From a bacterium (GTDB lineage: Bacteria > UBP13 > UBA5359): 17,939 bases of DNA. Each line of letters opens with the position of its first letter. Position 1 is the first letter of the stretch. Made by a program: the position numbers and the translations under genes. The stretch lies in contig JAQVUQ010000009.1 of the NCBI GenBank assembly GCA_028699365.1, positions 1 to 17,939 of the forward strand, written 5' to 3'. The notes beneath the pieces are model-generated. The model saw nothing but the letters and a program-made list of their open reading frames with translations, had not been told where the DNA came from and did not search any database. This document shows positions 6,032-14,106 of this stretch, in pieces.

Positions 6032-8398
6032 ATGGAGGCTGCAAATCCTGCAAGGCATGATCTCCTGCAGGTACTTGATACCCGGGATATCATAGATCTT
6101 GAGACGGCATCAGCACATTTGATCGGTGCTGATGTTCATATATGGGGTCCTTCCGGGAAGCTTACCGGGGCCAAAGCTAGTAATGTACCTCTTTCCTGGG
6201 AAGAGATCGTTACCGCTGTAGGCAACGGTGAATTCATCCGTTGCGGTATTTCCGGCAGCGATTACTGCCTGGCGCCGATCGTTCTGGACGGCGAGCTTCC
6301 GGCAGCCATAGTAGCCGGACCCTTTAGCGGCGTGGAGGATGGCTACAGAGCGGTTTGCTCCTTTCTTGCCGCTCTTGGACGGATAATATCCAGCATGATC
6401 GCCGCATCCTGGCATAACCTTGACCTCTACCGGCAGGCCGAATCAGATCTTCGTTTCAAAGTAAATGAGCTGTCCTATCTGTTCGAGATCAGTAAATCCC
6501 TTCACGGGCAACTGGATTTCGAGGAGAATTCCAACTGCTTTCTGCGTAAAGTAATGGAGTTCTCCGGCGCCAGTACCGGTGTAATAATGCTTCTCGACGA
6601 GGAGAAGCAGATTATTCGCCACCTGGCTTCCGCCGGCTGTTCACCCATGGTAAGAAGCATAGAATTGTCGCCCGGTGAAGACCTCAGCGGGCATGTGATA
6701 GAAACAGGCGAATACGGTGTTATCGCCGATATGAACGAGAGCGAATTCCCTCTCCGGGATGATTTCCGCTTCTCGCTGGGTAAGACCGTATCTATAATAT
6801 CAGTGCCTTTGAAGATAGAGGGCCGGAGTCTGGGCGTTTTGCATCTCGGTTACAGAGAGATGCATTATCCGGTTGCAGAAGAGATAAATCTTCTTACAGT
6901 GGTTGCACACGAAGCCGCCGTTGTCATTGAGCACGGGCGCCTTTTCAAGGAAGTCTCTCGATTGGCCGTAACCGACGGTTTGACAAGGCTTAACAACCAC
7001 AGGTATCTGCAGCAGCGTCTTGACGAGGAATTGGAACGGGCTAAGCGTTTCCAACGACCGCTCTCCGTACTCATGCTCGATATCGACCACTTCAAGAGAT
7101 ACAACGATCGTTTCGGGCACCTGGCCGGCGACATTCTGCTTAAGCGTCTCTCCGGCCTTCTGGAGAGCAGCACCCGAAGCATGGATATTCTGGCCCGCTA
7201 CGGCGGTGAGGAGTTCTGCATCGTGCTTCCAGAGACCGGCGTGGCTGAGGCGGAACTGGTGGCCGAGCGTATAAGACGGGAAGTCAGGGAAACCCTGCAT
7301 TACCATAATCAGGAAGACGGATCGGAGGGCAAGGTAACCGTAAGTATCGGCATATCGACCTTTCCTTCTGATGGACAGAGCAAGACCATGCTTCTATCCA
7401 ATTCCGATAAAGCGCTCTACAGAGCCAAGCAGAATGGTCGCAATCGGGTGGTAGTGGCTTCGCGCCTGTCCAAGGATCTGATCGAGGGGGTAGCCGATGC
7501 CTTCAGAGGTGCCTCGGAGTCGGAACAGGGCGATGGACGCAAGGTCTCTTTTCTCGGTCGTTATAAGGTCCATCTGATAGTCCTGGTTGCGCTGGTGAAT
7601 CTCTTTGCCCAGTTCGTTTTTCGTTACAGCTATAACGATCTGGAAGCGATGCCTTACATATATCTGCACGCCGTAATGGAACTGTACTCGGTGGCGGTGG
7701 GTGTCATTATATTCTATATAGCCTTTTCCGCTGCCAAACGAACGGGTGATAACCGTCTCTCCATGTTGGGGAAGGCTTTTCTGATGATGTCGGTTCTGGA
7801 CCTCTTGCATCTCATGACCTTTCCCGGGGGCATAGGCATCATGTCCGAAGGAAGCAACGGGATGACCATTGCGCTCTGGATCTGCTCGCGACTGGCAGGT
7901 GTTGTCATGATCACGGCAGCGGTTTTCATGCCCAGGAGAAGGAACCATCATCTACTGATAGAGAGCTCTGTCCAGGAGTCGCTCTGGCCGATACTTATAG
8001 CGTTGCTGATCTATCTTACGATGGAGCGATTCGCGTTGCTGAGACCGTTTGCCTATACTCTGGGCAAGAGTGTGGGAGAGGCGGCGATTTATATGGAGGT
8101 AATCATTGCTTTTTTCTATACGATAGCGGCTCTCGGCTTTATAAGGCTTTACCGGCAGGGTGGTGGAACGCTGATGCTGATGTTCATCATCGGTATGCTC
8201 TCTATGGTTTTCTCGGCAGCCAGCGTCATTATCATGCTTGGAACCCATAATCTACTGGCGCATGTATATAAATCACTGGCTTACCTGGTAATTCTGGCCG
8301 GTTTCTGGCTGCTGGAAAGGGCCGGCGTAATGGAGCCCGATACAGTCGCTCATGATGCCGTGAGCGGCAGGCTGAAAATCGAAAACCGTGAACTTTGA
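6032..8398 (+). CDS. Diguanylate cyclase: PocR-like/GAF/GGDEF with C-terminal MASE3-like membrane domain
   Basis: Makes cyclic di-GMP from two GTP. ATG 6032 is preferred (AGGAG nine bases before) over ATG 6005, which lacks a ribosome site. Counting from 6032 (788 residues): 10-130 holds a small sensor domain that weakly resembles PocR (CGISGSDYCLAPIVLDGELP); about 146-306 is a GAF domain; about 310-476 is GGDEF. The active site is GGEEF at 391-395, with substrate block DIDHFKRYNDRFGHLAGD upstream and an RxxD inhibitory site, RSMD at 382-385, exactly five residues before GGEEF, so product inhibition is expected. Residues 505-770 contain about eight membrane segments; YLHAVMELYSVAVGVIIFYI and LLHLMTFPGG fit MASE3, a sensor domain normally placed at the N terminus. 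The gene is divergent from the CphA-N-like gene, with its own extended -10 promoter. Confidence 0.88.
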   Translation: MEAANPARHDLLQVLDTRDIIDLETASAHLIGADVHIWGPSGKLTGAKASNVPLSWEEIVTAVGNGEFIRCGISGSDYCLAPIVLDGELPAAIVAGPFSGVEDGYRAVCSFLAALGRIISSMIAASWHNLDLYRQAESDLRFKVNELSYLFEISKSLHGQLDFEENSNCFLRKVMEFSGASTGVIMLLDEEKQIIRHLASAGCSPMVRSIELSPGEDLSGHVIETGEYGVIADMNESEFPLRDDFRFSLGKTVSIISVPLKIEGRSLGVLHLGYREMHYPVAEEINLLTVVAHEAAVVIEHGRLFKEVSRLAVTDGLTRLNNHRYLQQRLDEELERAKRFQRPLSVLMLDIDHFKRYNDRFGHLAGDILLKRLSGLLESSTRSMDILARYGGEEFCIVLPETGVAEAELVAERIRREVRETLHYHNQEDGSEGKVTVSIGISTFPSDGQSKTMLLSNSDKALYRAKQNGRNRVVVASRLSKDLIEGVADAFRGASESEQGDGRKVSFLGRYKVHLIVLVALVNLFAQFVFRYSYNDLEAMPYIYLHAVMELYSVAVGVIIFYIAFSAAKRTGDNRLSMLGKAFLMMSVLDLLHLMTFPGGIGIMSEGSNGMTIALWICSRLAGVVMITAAVFMPRRRNHHLLIESSVQESLWPILIALLIYLTMERFALLRPFAYTLGKSVGEAAIYMEVIIAFFYTIAALGFIRLYRQGGGTLMLMFIIGMLSMVFSAASVIIMLGTHNLLAHVYKSLAYLVILAGFWLLERAGVMEPDTVAHDAVSGRLKIENREL

Positions 8399-8440
8399 AC
8401 AATGAACCACGCTCGAAGAGCGCAATCTGGAGGTAAGAGT

Positions 8441-9541
8441 ATGTCTATTGAAGCATTGGTCCGTTCCTGTATCATCGATCTGGAACCGTATGAACCCGGT
8501 AAACCGGTCGAAGAAGTGGAGAGGGAACTGGGCATAACAGGGGTAATCAAGATGGCGTCCAACGAGAACCCGCTTGGACCGTCGCCGCTGGCCGTGGAAG
8601 CCGTTCGCCGGGCGGCAGCCAGGATGGAGATATACCCGGACGGCAATGCCTATTACTTGAAACGCGAACTCGCTTCTCTGCTGGGTGTAGGAGAGGATCA
8701 GCTCTTTATCGGTAATGGATCGGATGAGATAATACATTTTCTTGGTATAACTTATCTTCATCCCGGAGATGAAGTGATAGTGGCCGATCCGTCGTTTTCG
8801 CGCTACGATTCGGTGGCCACTCTGATGAACGCCACTCTTATAAAGGTGCCTCTCAAAGACTTTCGGCACGATCTCGAGGCCATGGCAGCGCAATTCAGCC
8901 CCAGGACAAAGCTGGTTTTTGTCTGCAATCCCAACAACCCGACCGGGACTATAGTGGGACGGGATGAGGTAGAGCGCTTCCTGGAGAAACTGCCGGCCGA
9001 TGCCATAGTCGTGTTTGATGAAGCATACTGTGAATATGTGGAGGCTGACGATTATCCCGACAGCCTTCGCTATATCGGCGAAGGGCGGCATGTAGTGACG
9101 CTGCGCACTTTCTCCAAGATTTACGGTCTGGCCGGTCTGCGTGTGGGATATGCCGTCTCCTCCCCGGAGATAACAGCCCATCTCAACCGGGTCAAGGAGC
9201 CTTTCAACGTCAACAGCCTGGCTCTTACGGCGGCACTGGCCAGCTTGCGTGATCCGGATCAGGTAGAGCGCAGCCGCCGGCTTGTTCTGGAAGGAAAACG
9301 CTTTTTGCAGCAGAGCTTTGTTGCCATGGGTCTGACATGTATACCTACGGAGGCCAACTTTATCATGGTCCGGGTCGGTCTGGATTCCAGAGATGTTTTC
9401 AAGGCTCTGATGGCCAGAGGAATAATCGTCAGGACAGGCGATATATTCGGGCTTCAGGACTATATCCGCGTTACCATAGGCACGGCCAAACAGAACGAAC
9501 GGTTTGTAACGGCCCTGGCGGACGTGCTTGGAAAAGAATAA
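8441..9541 (+). CDS. hisC: Histidinol-phosphate/aromatic aminotransferase
   Basis: PLP-dependent fold-type I aminotransferase, 366 residues. ATG 8441 follows GGAGG at 8429-8433; an upstream in-frame ATG at 8402 has no ribosome site. MASNENPLGPS near the N terminus is the HisC signature, IYPDGNAYYLKRELA follows, NPNNPTGT is the substrate/PLP loop, VFDEAYCEY carries the PLP-pyridine Asp, and Lys226 in TFSKIYGLAGLRVGY forms the Schiff base. HisC enzymes convert imidazole acetol phosphate to histidinol phosphate, and several (for example Bacillus subtilis HisC) also transaminate aromatic keto acids. As first gene of an aromatic operon with no other his gene nearby, it probably supplies tyrosine/phenylalanine transamination, possibly with a double role. 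The intergenic stretch 8399-8440 holds only a five-bp hairpin (8410-8422) with no T run. Confidence 0.93.
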   Translation: MSIEALVRSCIIDLEPYEPGKPVEEVERELGITGVIKMASNENPLGPSPLAVEAVRRAAARMEIYPDGNAYYLKRELASLLGVGEDQLFIGNGSDEIIHFLGITYLHPGDEVIVADPSFSRYDSVATLMNATLIKVPLKDFRHDLEAMAAQFSPRTKLVFVCNPNNPTGTIVGRDEVERFLEKLPADAIVVFDEAYCEYVEADDYPDSLRYIGEGRHVVTLRTFSKIYGLAGLRVGYAVSSPEITAHLNRVKEPFNVNSLALTAALASLRDPDQVERSRRLVLEGKRFLQQSFVAMGLTCIPTEANFIMVRVGLDSRDVFKALMARGIIVRTGDIFGLQDYIRVTIGTAKQNERFVTALADVLGKE

Positions 9542-9579
9542 TTTGTAAAAACAGTTTGTTGTGGAAGAGGTAAAAGACA

Positions 9580-10602
9580 TTGATAATCATTATGCAGCGA
9601 GGAGCGACCGAGACCGATATAAACCGGGTTGTCGGCCGGTTGAGTGATAAAGGCTATGGAACTCACGTTTCCCAAGGTGTGGAGAAGACGGTAATTGGCG
9701 CCATCGGTGTCCATAACGACGAGAAGGCACTGCTGGCGGAGCAGTTGGAAGCCATAACCGCGGTTGAAAAGGTCATCCCCATATTGAAACCGTTCCGTCT
9801 GGTCGGCAGGGAATTCCAGCCGGAGAATACGGTTATAAATATCGGTGGAGTGTCCATCGGAGGCTCAGCGGTAGTTGTTTCGGCCGGTCCGTGTGCCGTT
9901 GAGAACAGGGAACAGTTGCTGGAGACGGCAAGAGCTATCAAGGCTGCAGGTGCAGGCATTCTGCGCGGCGGGGCCTTCAAGCCCAGGACATCGCCTTATG
10001 CCTTCCAGGGGCTTGAAGAAGAAGGCCTCAAGATACTGGCCGAGGCCAGGCAGGAAACAGGATTGCCTATCGTCACTGAAATCATGGATCCGCGCAGTGT
10101 GGACCTGGTAATGGAGTATTCGGATATGCTTCAGGTAGGCGCCAGGAACATGCAGAATTTCTTTCTTCTGAAAGAGGTCGGCAAGTCCCGAAAGCCCGTG
10201 CTGCTGAAGCGAGGGTTATCGGCTACCATCGAGGAGTTGCTCATGGCGGCGGAGTATATCATGTCGGAAGGCAACACCAGCGTCATCCTCTGCGAGCGGG
10301 GCATAAGGACGTTCGAGCCGTATACCCGCAACACCCTGGACCTCAGCGCGGTGCCCCTGATCAAGGAACTCTCTCACCTGCCTGTATGGGTGGATCCCAG
10401 CCATGGCACGGGACACTGGCGTCTGGTGGCTCCAATGGCGAGAGCGGCCATTGCCGCCGGTGCCGACGGCCTGATGATAGAAGTGCATCCCCGTCCGGCC
10501 GAAGCGCTTTCCGACGGATCTCAATCCCTGACTTTTACAAATTTTACCAAGCTGATGGCGGAAATAAGGCCTATTGCCGAGATCCTGGGAAGGACAGCTT
10601 AG
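9580..10602 (+). CDS. aroF: DAHP synthase, type I-beta with N-terminal ferredoxin-like regulatory domain
   Basis: First enzyme of the shikimate pathway: condenses phosphoenolpyruvate and erythrose 4-phosphate to DAHP. TTG at 9580 is the likely start: AGAGG ends nine bases before it, and [14 protein letters not shown] aligns with the N terminus of the Thermotoga maritima enzyme, whereas ATG 9592 would cut into that domain. Residues 1-70 are the ferredoxin-like domain that gives tyrosine feedback control in Thermotoga. The catalytic barrel (about 90-340) shows metal ligand Cys105 in [40 protein letters not shown], the VDPSHGTG loop and MIEVHPRP with the remaining metal ligands. At 340 residues it is the size of the Thermotoga protein. 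It lies 38 bp after hisC and one base before the tyrA ATG, so it is operonic. Confidence 0.95.
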   Translation: MIIIMQRGATETDINRVVGRLSDKGYGTHVSQGVEKTVIGAIGVHNDEKALLAEQLEAITAVEKVIPILKPFRLVGREFQPENTVINIGGVSIGGSAVVVSAGPCAVENREQLLETARAIKAAGAGILRGGAFKPRTSPYAFQGLEEEGLKILAEARQETGLPIVTEIMDPRSVDLVMEYSDMLQVGARNMQNFFLLKEVGKSRKPVLLKRGLSATIEELLMAAEYIMSEGNTSVILCERGIRTFEPYTRNTLDLSAVPLIKELSHLPVWVDPSHGTGHWRLVAPMARAAIAAGADGLMIEVHPRPAEALSDGSQSLTFTNFTKLMAEIRPIAEILGRTA

Positions 10603-10603
10603 C

Positions 10604-11458
10604 ATGTCCTTATACCGTCGCTTTGTCATAGCCGGTCTGGGGCTGATCGGCGGCTCTCTGGGAATGGCGGTCAAGCGCCATGGTCTGGCCGAAGAGGTGG
10701 TAGGCCTGGCCAGACGACGTGAGACTATAGATCAGGCGCTGGATATGGGAGCTGTGGACTCAGGAACGCTGGATCCCATCGAAGCGGCGGCGGATGCCGA
10801 CGTGGTCGTTCTGGCGGCTCCCGTAATGGCATCTGCGGCACTGGGCAGGGTAATGATGCCCCATATGAAGCCCGGATCTGTCGTTACCGATGTCTGCAGT
10901 ACCAAATCATTACTTATAGCCGAGCTGAAGAAGGCAAAGCCTGAAGGCCTGTCACTTATCGGGGGACATCCCATGGCCGGCGCCGAAAAGGCAGGCGTTA
11001 CGTATGCTTCGGCCGATCTCTTTGTCAACGCCAGATATCTCCTGATGCCGGTAGAAGACCATGACGGTCATGGTGAGCGGCTGGCGGCGCTGGTAAGAGA
11101 GATAGGGGCACGGCCTGAGGTCGTGGAACTGGAGGAGCACGATGCGCTGGTAGCCATGGTCAGCCATCTGCCGCATGCCGCGGCGCAATGCCTGGTGAAT
11201 ACCGTTGCCGATCTGGGATTGAAGGAACTGACGAGACTTGCCGCCGGCGGCTTTAAGGACATTACCAGGGTAGCCGGCAGCGATCCCCGGATGTGGAGCG
11301 ATATCTATATCAGTAATAAAACTGAAGTTCTCAGAGCGCTGGAGCTGTTCAAATCGCAGCTTGATCGCTTATCGGATATGATATCCGGCAGCGATGAGGA
11401 AGCCTTGCTGGAATTCCTGAAGAATGCTAAAGATTACAGAGACGGTTTGAGCGGATGA
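10604..11458 (+). CDS. tyrA: Prephenate dehydrogenase
   Basis: Oxidative decarboxylation of prephenate to 4-hydroxyphenylpyruvate with NAD(P), the tyrosine branch. ATG 10604 is preferred (GGAAGGA just upstream inside the aroF 3' end); an in-frame ATG at 10574 would overlap aroF by 29 bases. Counting from 10604 (284 residues), the Rossmann dinucleotide loop is GLGLIGGSLG at 11-20 and the catalytic His122 lies in GGHPMAGAEKAG. MVSHLPHAAAQCLVN and ITRVAGSDPRMWSDIYISN, blocks conserved in TyrA, follow. There is no ACT domain and no chorismate mutase fusion, so feedback control may fall on the DAHP synthase instead. The stop overlaps the aroA start (ATGA at 11455-11458), so translation is probably coupled. 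Confidence 0.95.
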   Translation: MSLYRRFVIAGLGLIGGSLGMAVKRHGLAEEVVGLARRRETIDQALDMGAVDSGTLDPIEAAADADVVVLAAPVMASAALGRVMMPHMKPGSVVTDVCSTKSLLIAELKKAKPEGLSLIGGHPMAGAEKAGVTYASADLFVNARYLLMPVEDHDGHGERLAALVREIGARPEVVELEEHDALVAMVSHLPHAAAQCLVNTVADLGLKELTRLAAGGFKDITRVAGSDPRMWSDIYISNKTEVLRALELFKSQLDRLSDMISGSDEEALLEFLKNAKDYRDGLSG

Positions 11459-12750
11459 ACTGCAAAGATATACTGCCGTGCAGAAGTATCGGCGGAACAA
11501 TCAGTGTTCCTGGAGACAAATCGATCTCCCATAGAGCGGTTATTCTGGGAGCGCTTGCAGAAGGAGATACGCTTGTCGGCAATTTCCTGGATTCAGCCGA
11601 TTGCCGGGCAACGGTGGACATCTTCAGAGCGCTGGGCGTTTCCATTATCCATGAAGGCGGGCATGTAACCGTAAAGGGACGGGGCGCAGACGCTCTGCGA
11701 GAGCCGGATGACGTTCTACAGGCAGGCAACTCGGGTACTACCACCAGGCTGATGCTGGGGCTGCTGGCAGGACTGGATATATATGCGGTTATAACCGGGG
11801 ATGCCTCCCTGCGGCGGAGACCTATGGATCGCGTTACCAGGCCGCTTTCCCTCAGAGGGGCCGATTTCCGGGGGCGCGGCGTGAGGATGCTGGCTCCGGT
11901 GGCGGTCAGTGGCAGGCGCCCGCTGGCAGGACTGACCTATGAGCTTCCCGTGGCCAGCGCCCAGATAAAGACATCCCTGCTGCTTTCCGGTCTGTTTGCG
12001 GAAGGTCCCACTCATATATGGGAACCGTATAAATCACGTGACCACAGTGAGCGGATGCTAACTGCCTTTGGGGCCGATATCTCCGTCGACGGCAACAGGG
12101 TGTGTCTTAATCCCGGCTGTGCCATGAAGGGCAGAGAGATCAGTGTGCCGGGTGATATATCGTCGGCAGCCTTCTTTATGGTAATGGCTGCATGCGTTCC
12201 CGGTGCGACCCTGACTCTGGTTGATGTCGGTCTTAACCCCACGCGTACGGGAGTTATCGATGTCCTTCGGGATATGGGAGCCCATTTGAGAGTAGAGGAT
12301 GTCAGAGAGGAAGCAGGTGAGCCTGTGGGGAGAGTGTCCGTAACCGGTGGTGAACTGCACGGAACTACCATCGATGCTCCTCTGGTGCCGCGGCTTATAG
12401 ACGAGATTCCCGCTCTGGCCGTGGCCGCAGCCCTGGCTGACGGCAAGACGCTTGTAAAGGACGCTGCGGAACTCAGGGTAAAGGAAACGGATAGGATCGC
12501 CTCCGTCTGCGATATGTTGCGGGCCTTCGGCGTTGAAGCCGTTGAGACGGCGGACGGCATGGTCGTTTCCGGCGGAAACGGATTGAAAGGTACTGTAGTC
12601 GACAGCAGCGGCGATCACCGCATCGCTATGGCGGCCTCCATTGCGGCCGTGCTGGCTGAGGGGAAAAGCTCGATCACGGATACGGACTGCATCGAAACCT
12701 CGTTTCCCGGTTTTTACAGGACGCTGAAGGAGGTATGTGCCGGTGCATAG
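11455..12750 (+). CDS. aroA: 3-phosphoshikimate 1-carboxyvinyltransferase (EPSP synthase)
   Basis: Transfers the enolpyruvyl group of PEP to shikimate 3-phosphate, the sixth step to chorismate; cytoplasmic. 431 residues, normal length. Visible blocks: GDKSISHR at 20-27 (substrate Lys22 and Arg27), the PEP loop QAGNSGTTTRLMLGLLAG with Gly91-Asn92-Ser93-Gly94-Thr95, SLRRRPMDRV, LPVASAQIKTSLLLSG, VPGDISSAAFFMV, LIDEIPALAVAAALA (catalytic Asp) and AELRVKETDRI near the C terminus. The GNSGTTTRL form resembles the Bacillus-type enzymes. It starts inside the tyrA stop and its end overlaps the cmk start, so all three appear coupled. Chorismate mutase and the other pathway steps (aroB, aroD, aroE, aroK, aroC) are not in the window. 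Confidence 0.97.
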   Translation: MNCKDILPCRSIGGTISVPGDKSISHRAVILGALAEGDTLVGNFLDSADCRATVDIFRALGVSIIHEGGHVTVKGRGADALREPDDVLQAGNSGTTTRLMLGLLAGLDIYAVITGDASLRRRPMDRVTRPLSLRGADFRGRGVRMLAPVAVSGRRPLAGLTYELPVASAQIKTSLLLSGLFAEGPTHIWEPYKSRDHSERMLTAFGADISVDGNRVCLNPGCAMKGREISVPGDISSAAFFMVMAACVPGATLTLVDVGLNPTRTGVIDVLRDMGAHLRVEDVREEAGEPVGRVSVTGGELHGTTIDAPLVPRLIDEIPALAVAAALADGKTLVKDAAELRVKETDRIASVCDMLRAFGVEAVETADGMVVSGGNGLKGTVVDSSGDHRIAMAASIAAVLAEGKSSITDTDCIETSFPGFYRTLKEVCAGA

Positions 12751-13429
12751 CGATGCCAAGGGGTTGATTGTTGCCATAGACGGTCCCGCAGGCGCGGGAA
12801 AGAGCAGTGTTGCCAGGACACTGGCTGAGCGGCTGGGCTATACCTATATAGATACCGGCGCCATGTATCGGGCCGTGGCATGGCTCGGTCTGTGCAACGG
12901 CGTTGTCGGCGATGAAGAGGGGTTGGTGCGTCTGGCAGCGGATATGAAGTTCGAGTTTGTCCGGCAGGAAGGCGTTCAAAGGATAACGGTCAACGGACGC
13001 GATATTACCGGTGAGATAAGGACACCGGAGATCTCCCGCCTGGCCTCACCGGTATCGGCCGTTGCCGGTGTCAGAAAGCAATTATTGACGTTGCAGCGGC
13101 GTCTCGGTGAGCAGGGAGACGTTGTCATGGAAGGCCGGGATATCGGCACAGTCGTCTTCCCGGAGGCGCAGGTAAAGATATTCCTTGTCGCTTCCATAGA
13201 GGAACGTGCCAGGAGGCGCTGGCTGGAACTGCAGGACAGGGGCAGTGATGTCCGTTTCGAGCTTGTTCTTGCCGATATGGAAGAACGCGATAAGCGGGAT
13301 AGCAGCCGGGCACTGGCTCCTCTGCGTCCGGCCCCGGACTCTGTTATAATCAACAGTGACGACAAGAGTATCGATGATGTGGTGCATGAGATAATAACAG
13401 TGTGTGAAGGGGTAATGCCAAAGTGCTGA
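12743..13429 (+). CDS. cmk: Cytidylate kinase
   Basis: Phosphorylates CMP and dCMP with ATP. The P-loop GPAGAGKSS is at 14-22 counting from GTG 12743. GTG 12743 is preferred because GAAGGAGG (12726-12733) lies nine bases before it; GTG 12737 is in frame but only three bases from that site. Further CMP-kinase blocks are YTYIDTGAMYRAVAWLG, VVMEGRDIGTVVFPEAQVKI and RDKRDSSRALAPLRPAPD, the last holding the lid and nucleotide contacts. 228 residues, usual for the family. The first bases overlap the aroA stop, and the TGA overlaps the GTG of plsC. The aroA-cmk linkage is widespread in bacteria, often followed by ispH and rpsA in Bacillota; here those two are replaced by plsC and a chaperone-like gene. 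Confidence 0.96.
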   Translation: MHSDAKGLIVAIDGPAGAGKSSVARTLAERLGYTYIDTGAMYRAVAWLGLCNGVVGDEEGLVRLAADMKFEFVRQEGVQRITVNGRDITGEIRTPEISRLASPVSAVAGVRKQLLTLQRRLGEQGDVVMEGRDIGTVVFPEAQVKIFLVASIEERARRRWLELQDRGSDVRFELVLADMEERDKRDSSRALAPLRPAPDSVIINSDDKSIDDVVHEIITVCEGVMPKC

Positions 13430-14046
13430 TGGGCTATCGTATCGGTCAATTTCTATGCCGGACTTTTTTAAAAACATTCTGCCGGATGAGCGTTACAGGG
13501 ACGGATATTCCGGAGAGCGGCGGTTGCCTGCTGGTAGCCAATCACGTCAGCCATCTGGATCCTCCTCTTGTCAGTGCATCCATCAGGCGGATGGTCTATT
13601 TTATGGCCAAGCAGGAACTCTTCGATGCCCCCGTGCTGGGCCGTATAATCGCTGCTACATCGGCATTCCCCGTGAAACGGGGGGCAGCCGACAGGGGAGC
13701 GCTGAGACGTGCCGGGACTCTGTTGGAAAGCGGAAATATCGTATGCATATTTCCTGAGGGCCGGCGCAGTCCGGACGGCAACTTACAACCGGCCGAAGCG
13801 GGTGCGGCCCTGATTGCCGCGCAAAGTAACGTTCCGGTGATACCGATAGGCCTGATCGGCACGGCTGACGTGCTGCCGCCGGGCAGAGTCGTGTTTCGCC
13901 CTCATCCGGTAAAGGCCGTTATCGGCAAGCCGCTGGATCTTGGAGAACTGCGCGCGGAAAAACATGATCGCGCTTTGCTGGATGAGATCGGGCGTCGCAT
14001 GATGGACGGCATAGCCGCGGCAATCCGGCAGGGGTTGGAGGAATAG
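13423..14046 (+). CDS. plsC: 1-acyl-sn-glycerol-3-phosphate acyltransferase
   Basis: Membrane-associated enzyme that acylates lysophosphatidic acid to phosphatidic acid. The HX4D catalytic motif is His41-VSHL-Asp46 in NHVSHLDP; the glycerol-phosphate block FPEGRRS is at 110-116 and the block ending NVPVIPIGLIGT follows. 207 residues, the short PlsC type. The start is GTG at 13423, overlapping the cmk stop, with AAGGGG eleven to sixteen bases before; ATG 13429 is two codons further. The N terminus YRIGQFLCRTFLKTF is amphipathic/hydrophobic and may anchor the protein. cmk-plsC adjacency is common in Bacillota. It ends the compact aromatic operon, and a new promoter begins inside its last codons. 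Confidence 0.94.
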   Translation: MLMGYRIGQFLCRTFLKTFCRMSVTGTDIPESGGCLLVANHVSHLDPPLVSASIRRMVYFMAKQELFDAPVLGRIIAATSAFPVKRGAADRGALRRAGTLLESGNIVCIFPEGRRSPDGNLQPAEAGAALIAAQSNVPVIPIGLIGTADVLPPGRVVFRPHPVKAVIGKPLDLGELRAEKHDRALLDEIGRRMMDGIAAAIRQGLEE

Positions 14047-14063
14047 AGATACTGTATTATAAT
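14035..14063 (+). promoter_or_regulatory. Candidate promoter for the SurA_N-TPR gene
   Basis: TATAAT at 14058-14063 is a perfect -10; TTGGAG at 14035-14040 stands exactly 17 bp upstream with the TTG of the -35 consensus. The -35 lies in the last codons of plsC. The leader to ATG 14107 would be about 38 bases and contains AAAGGAG. Confidence 0.5.
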
Positions 14064-14106
14064 AGGCTGAAGATGGACGGAAGATTTAAAGGAGAAGAGA
14101 TACGAT

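Noticed and set aside
8410-8422. CGCTC-GAA-GAGCG hairpin before hisC
   Set aside because: Five base pairs without a T tract, in a 42-base gap; too small to call a terminator or attenuator.
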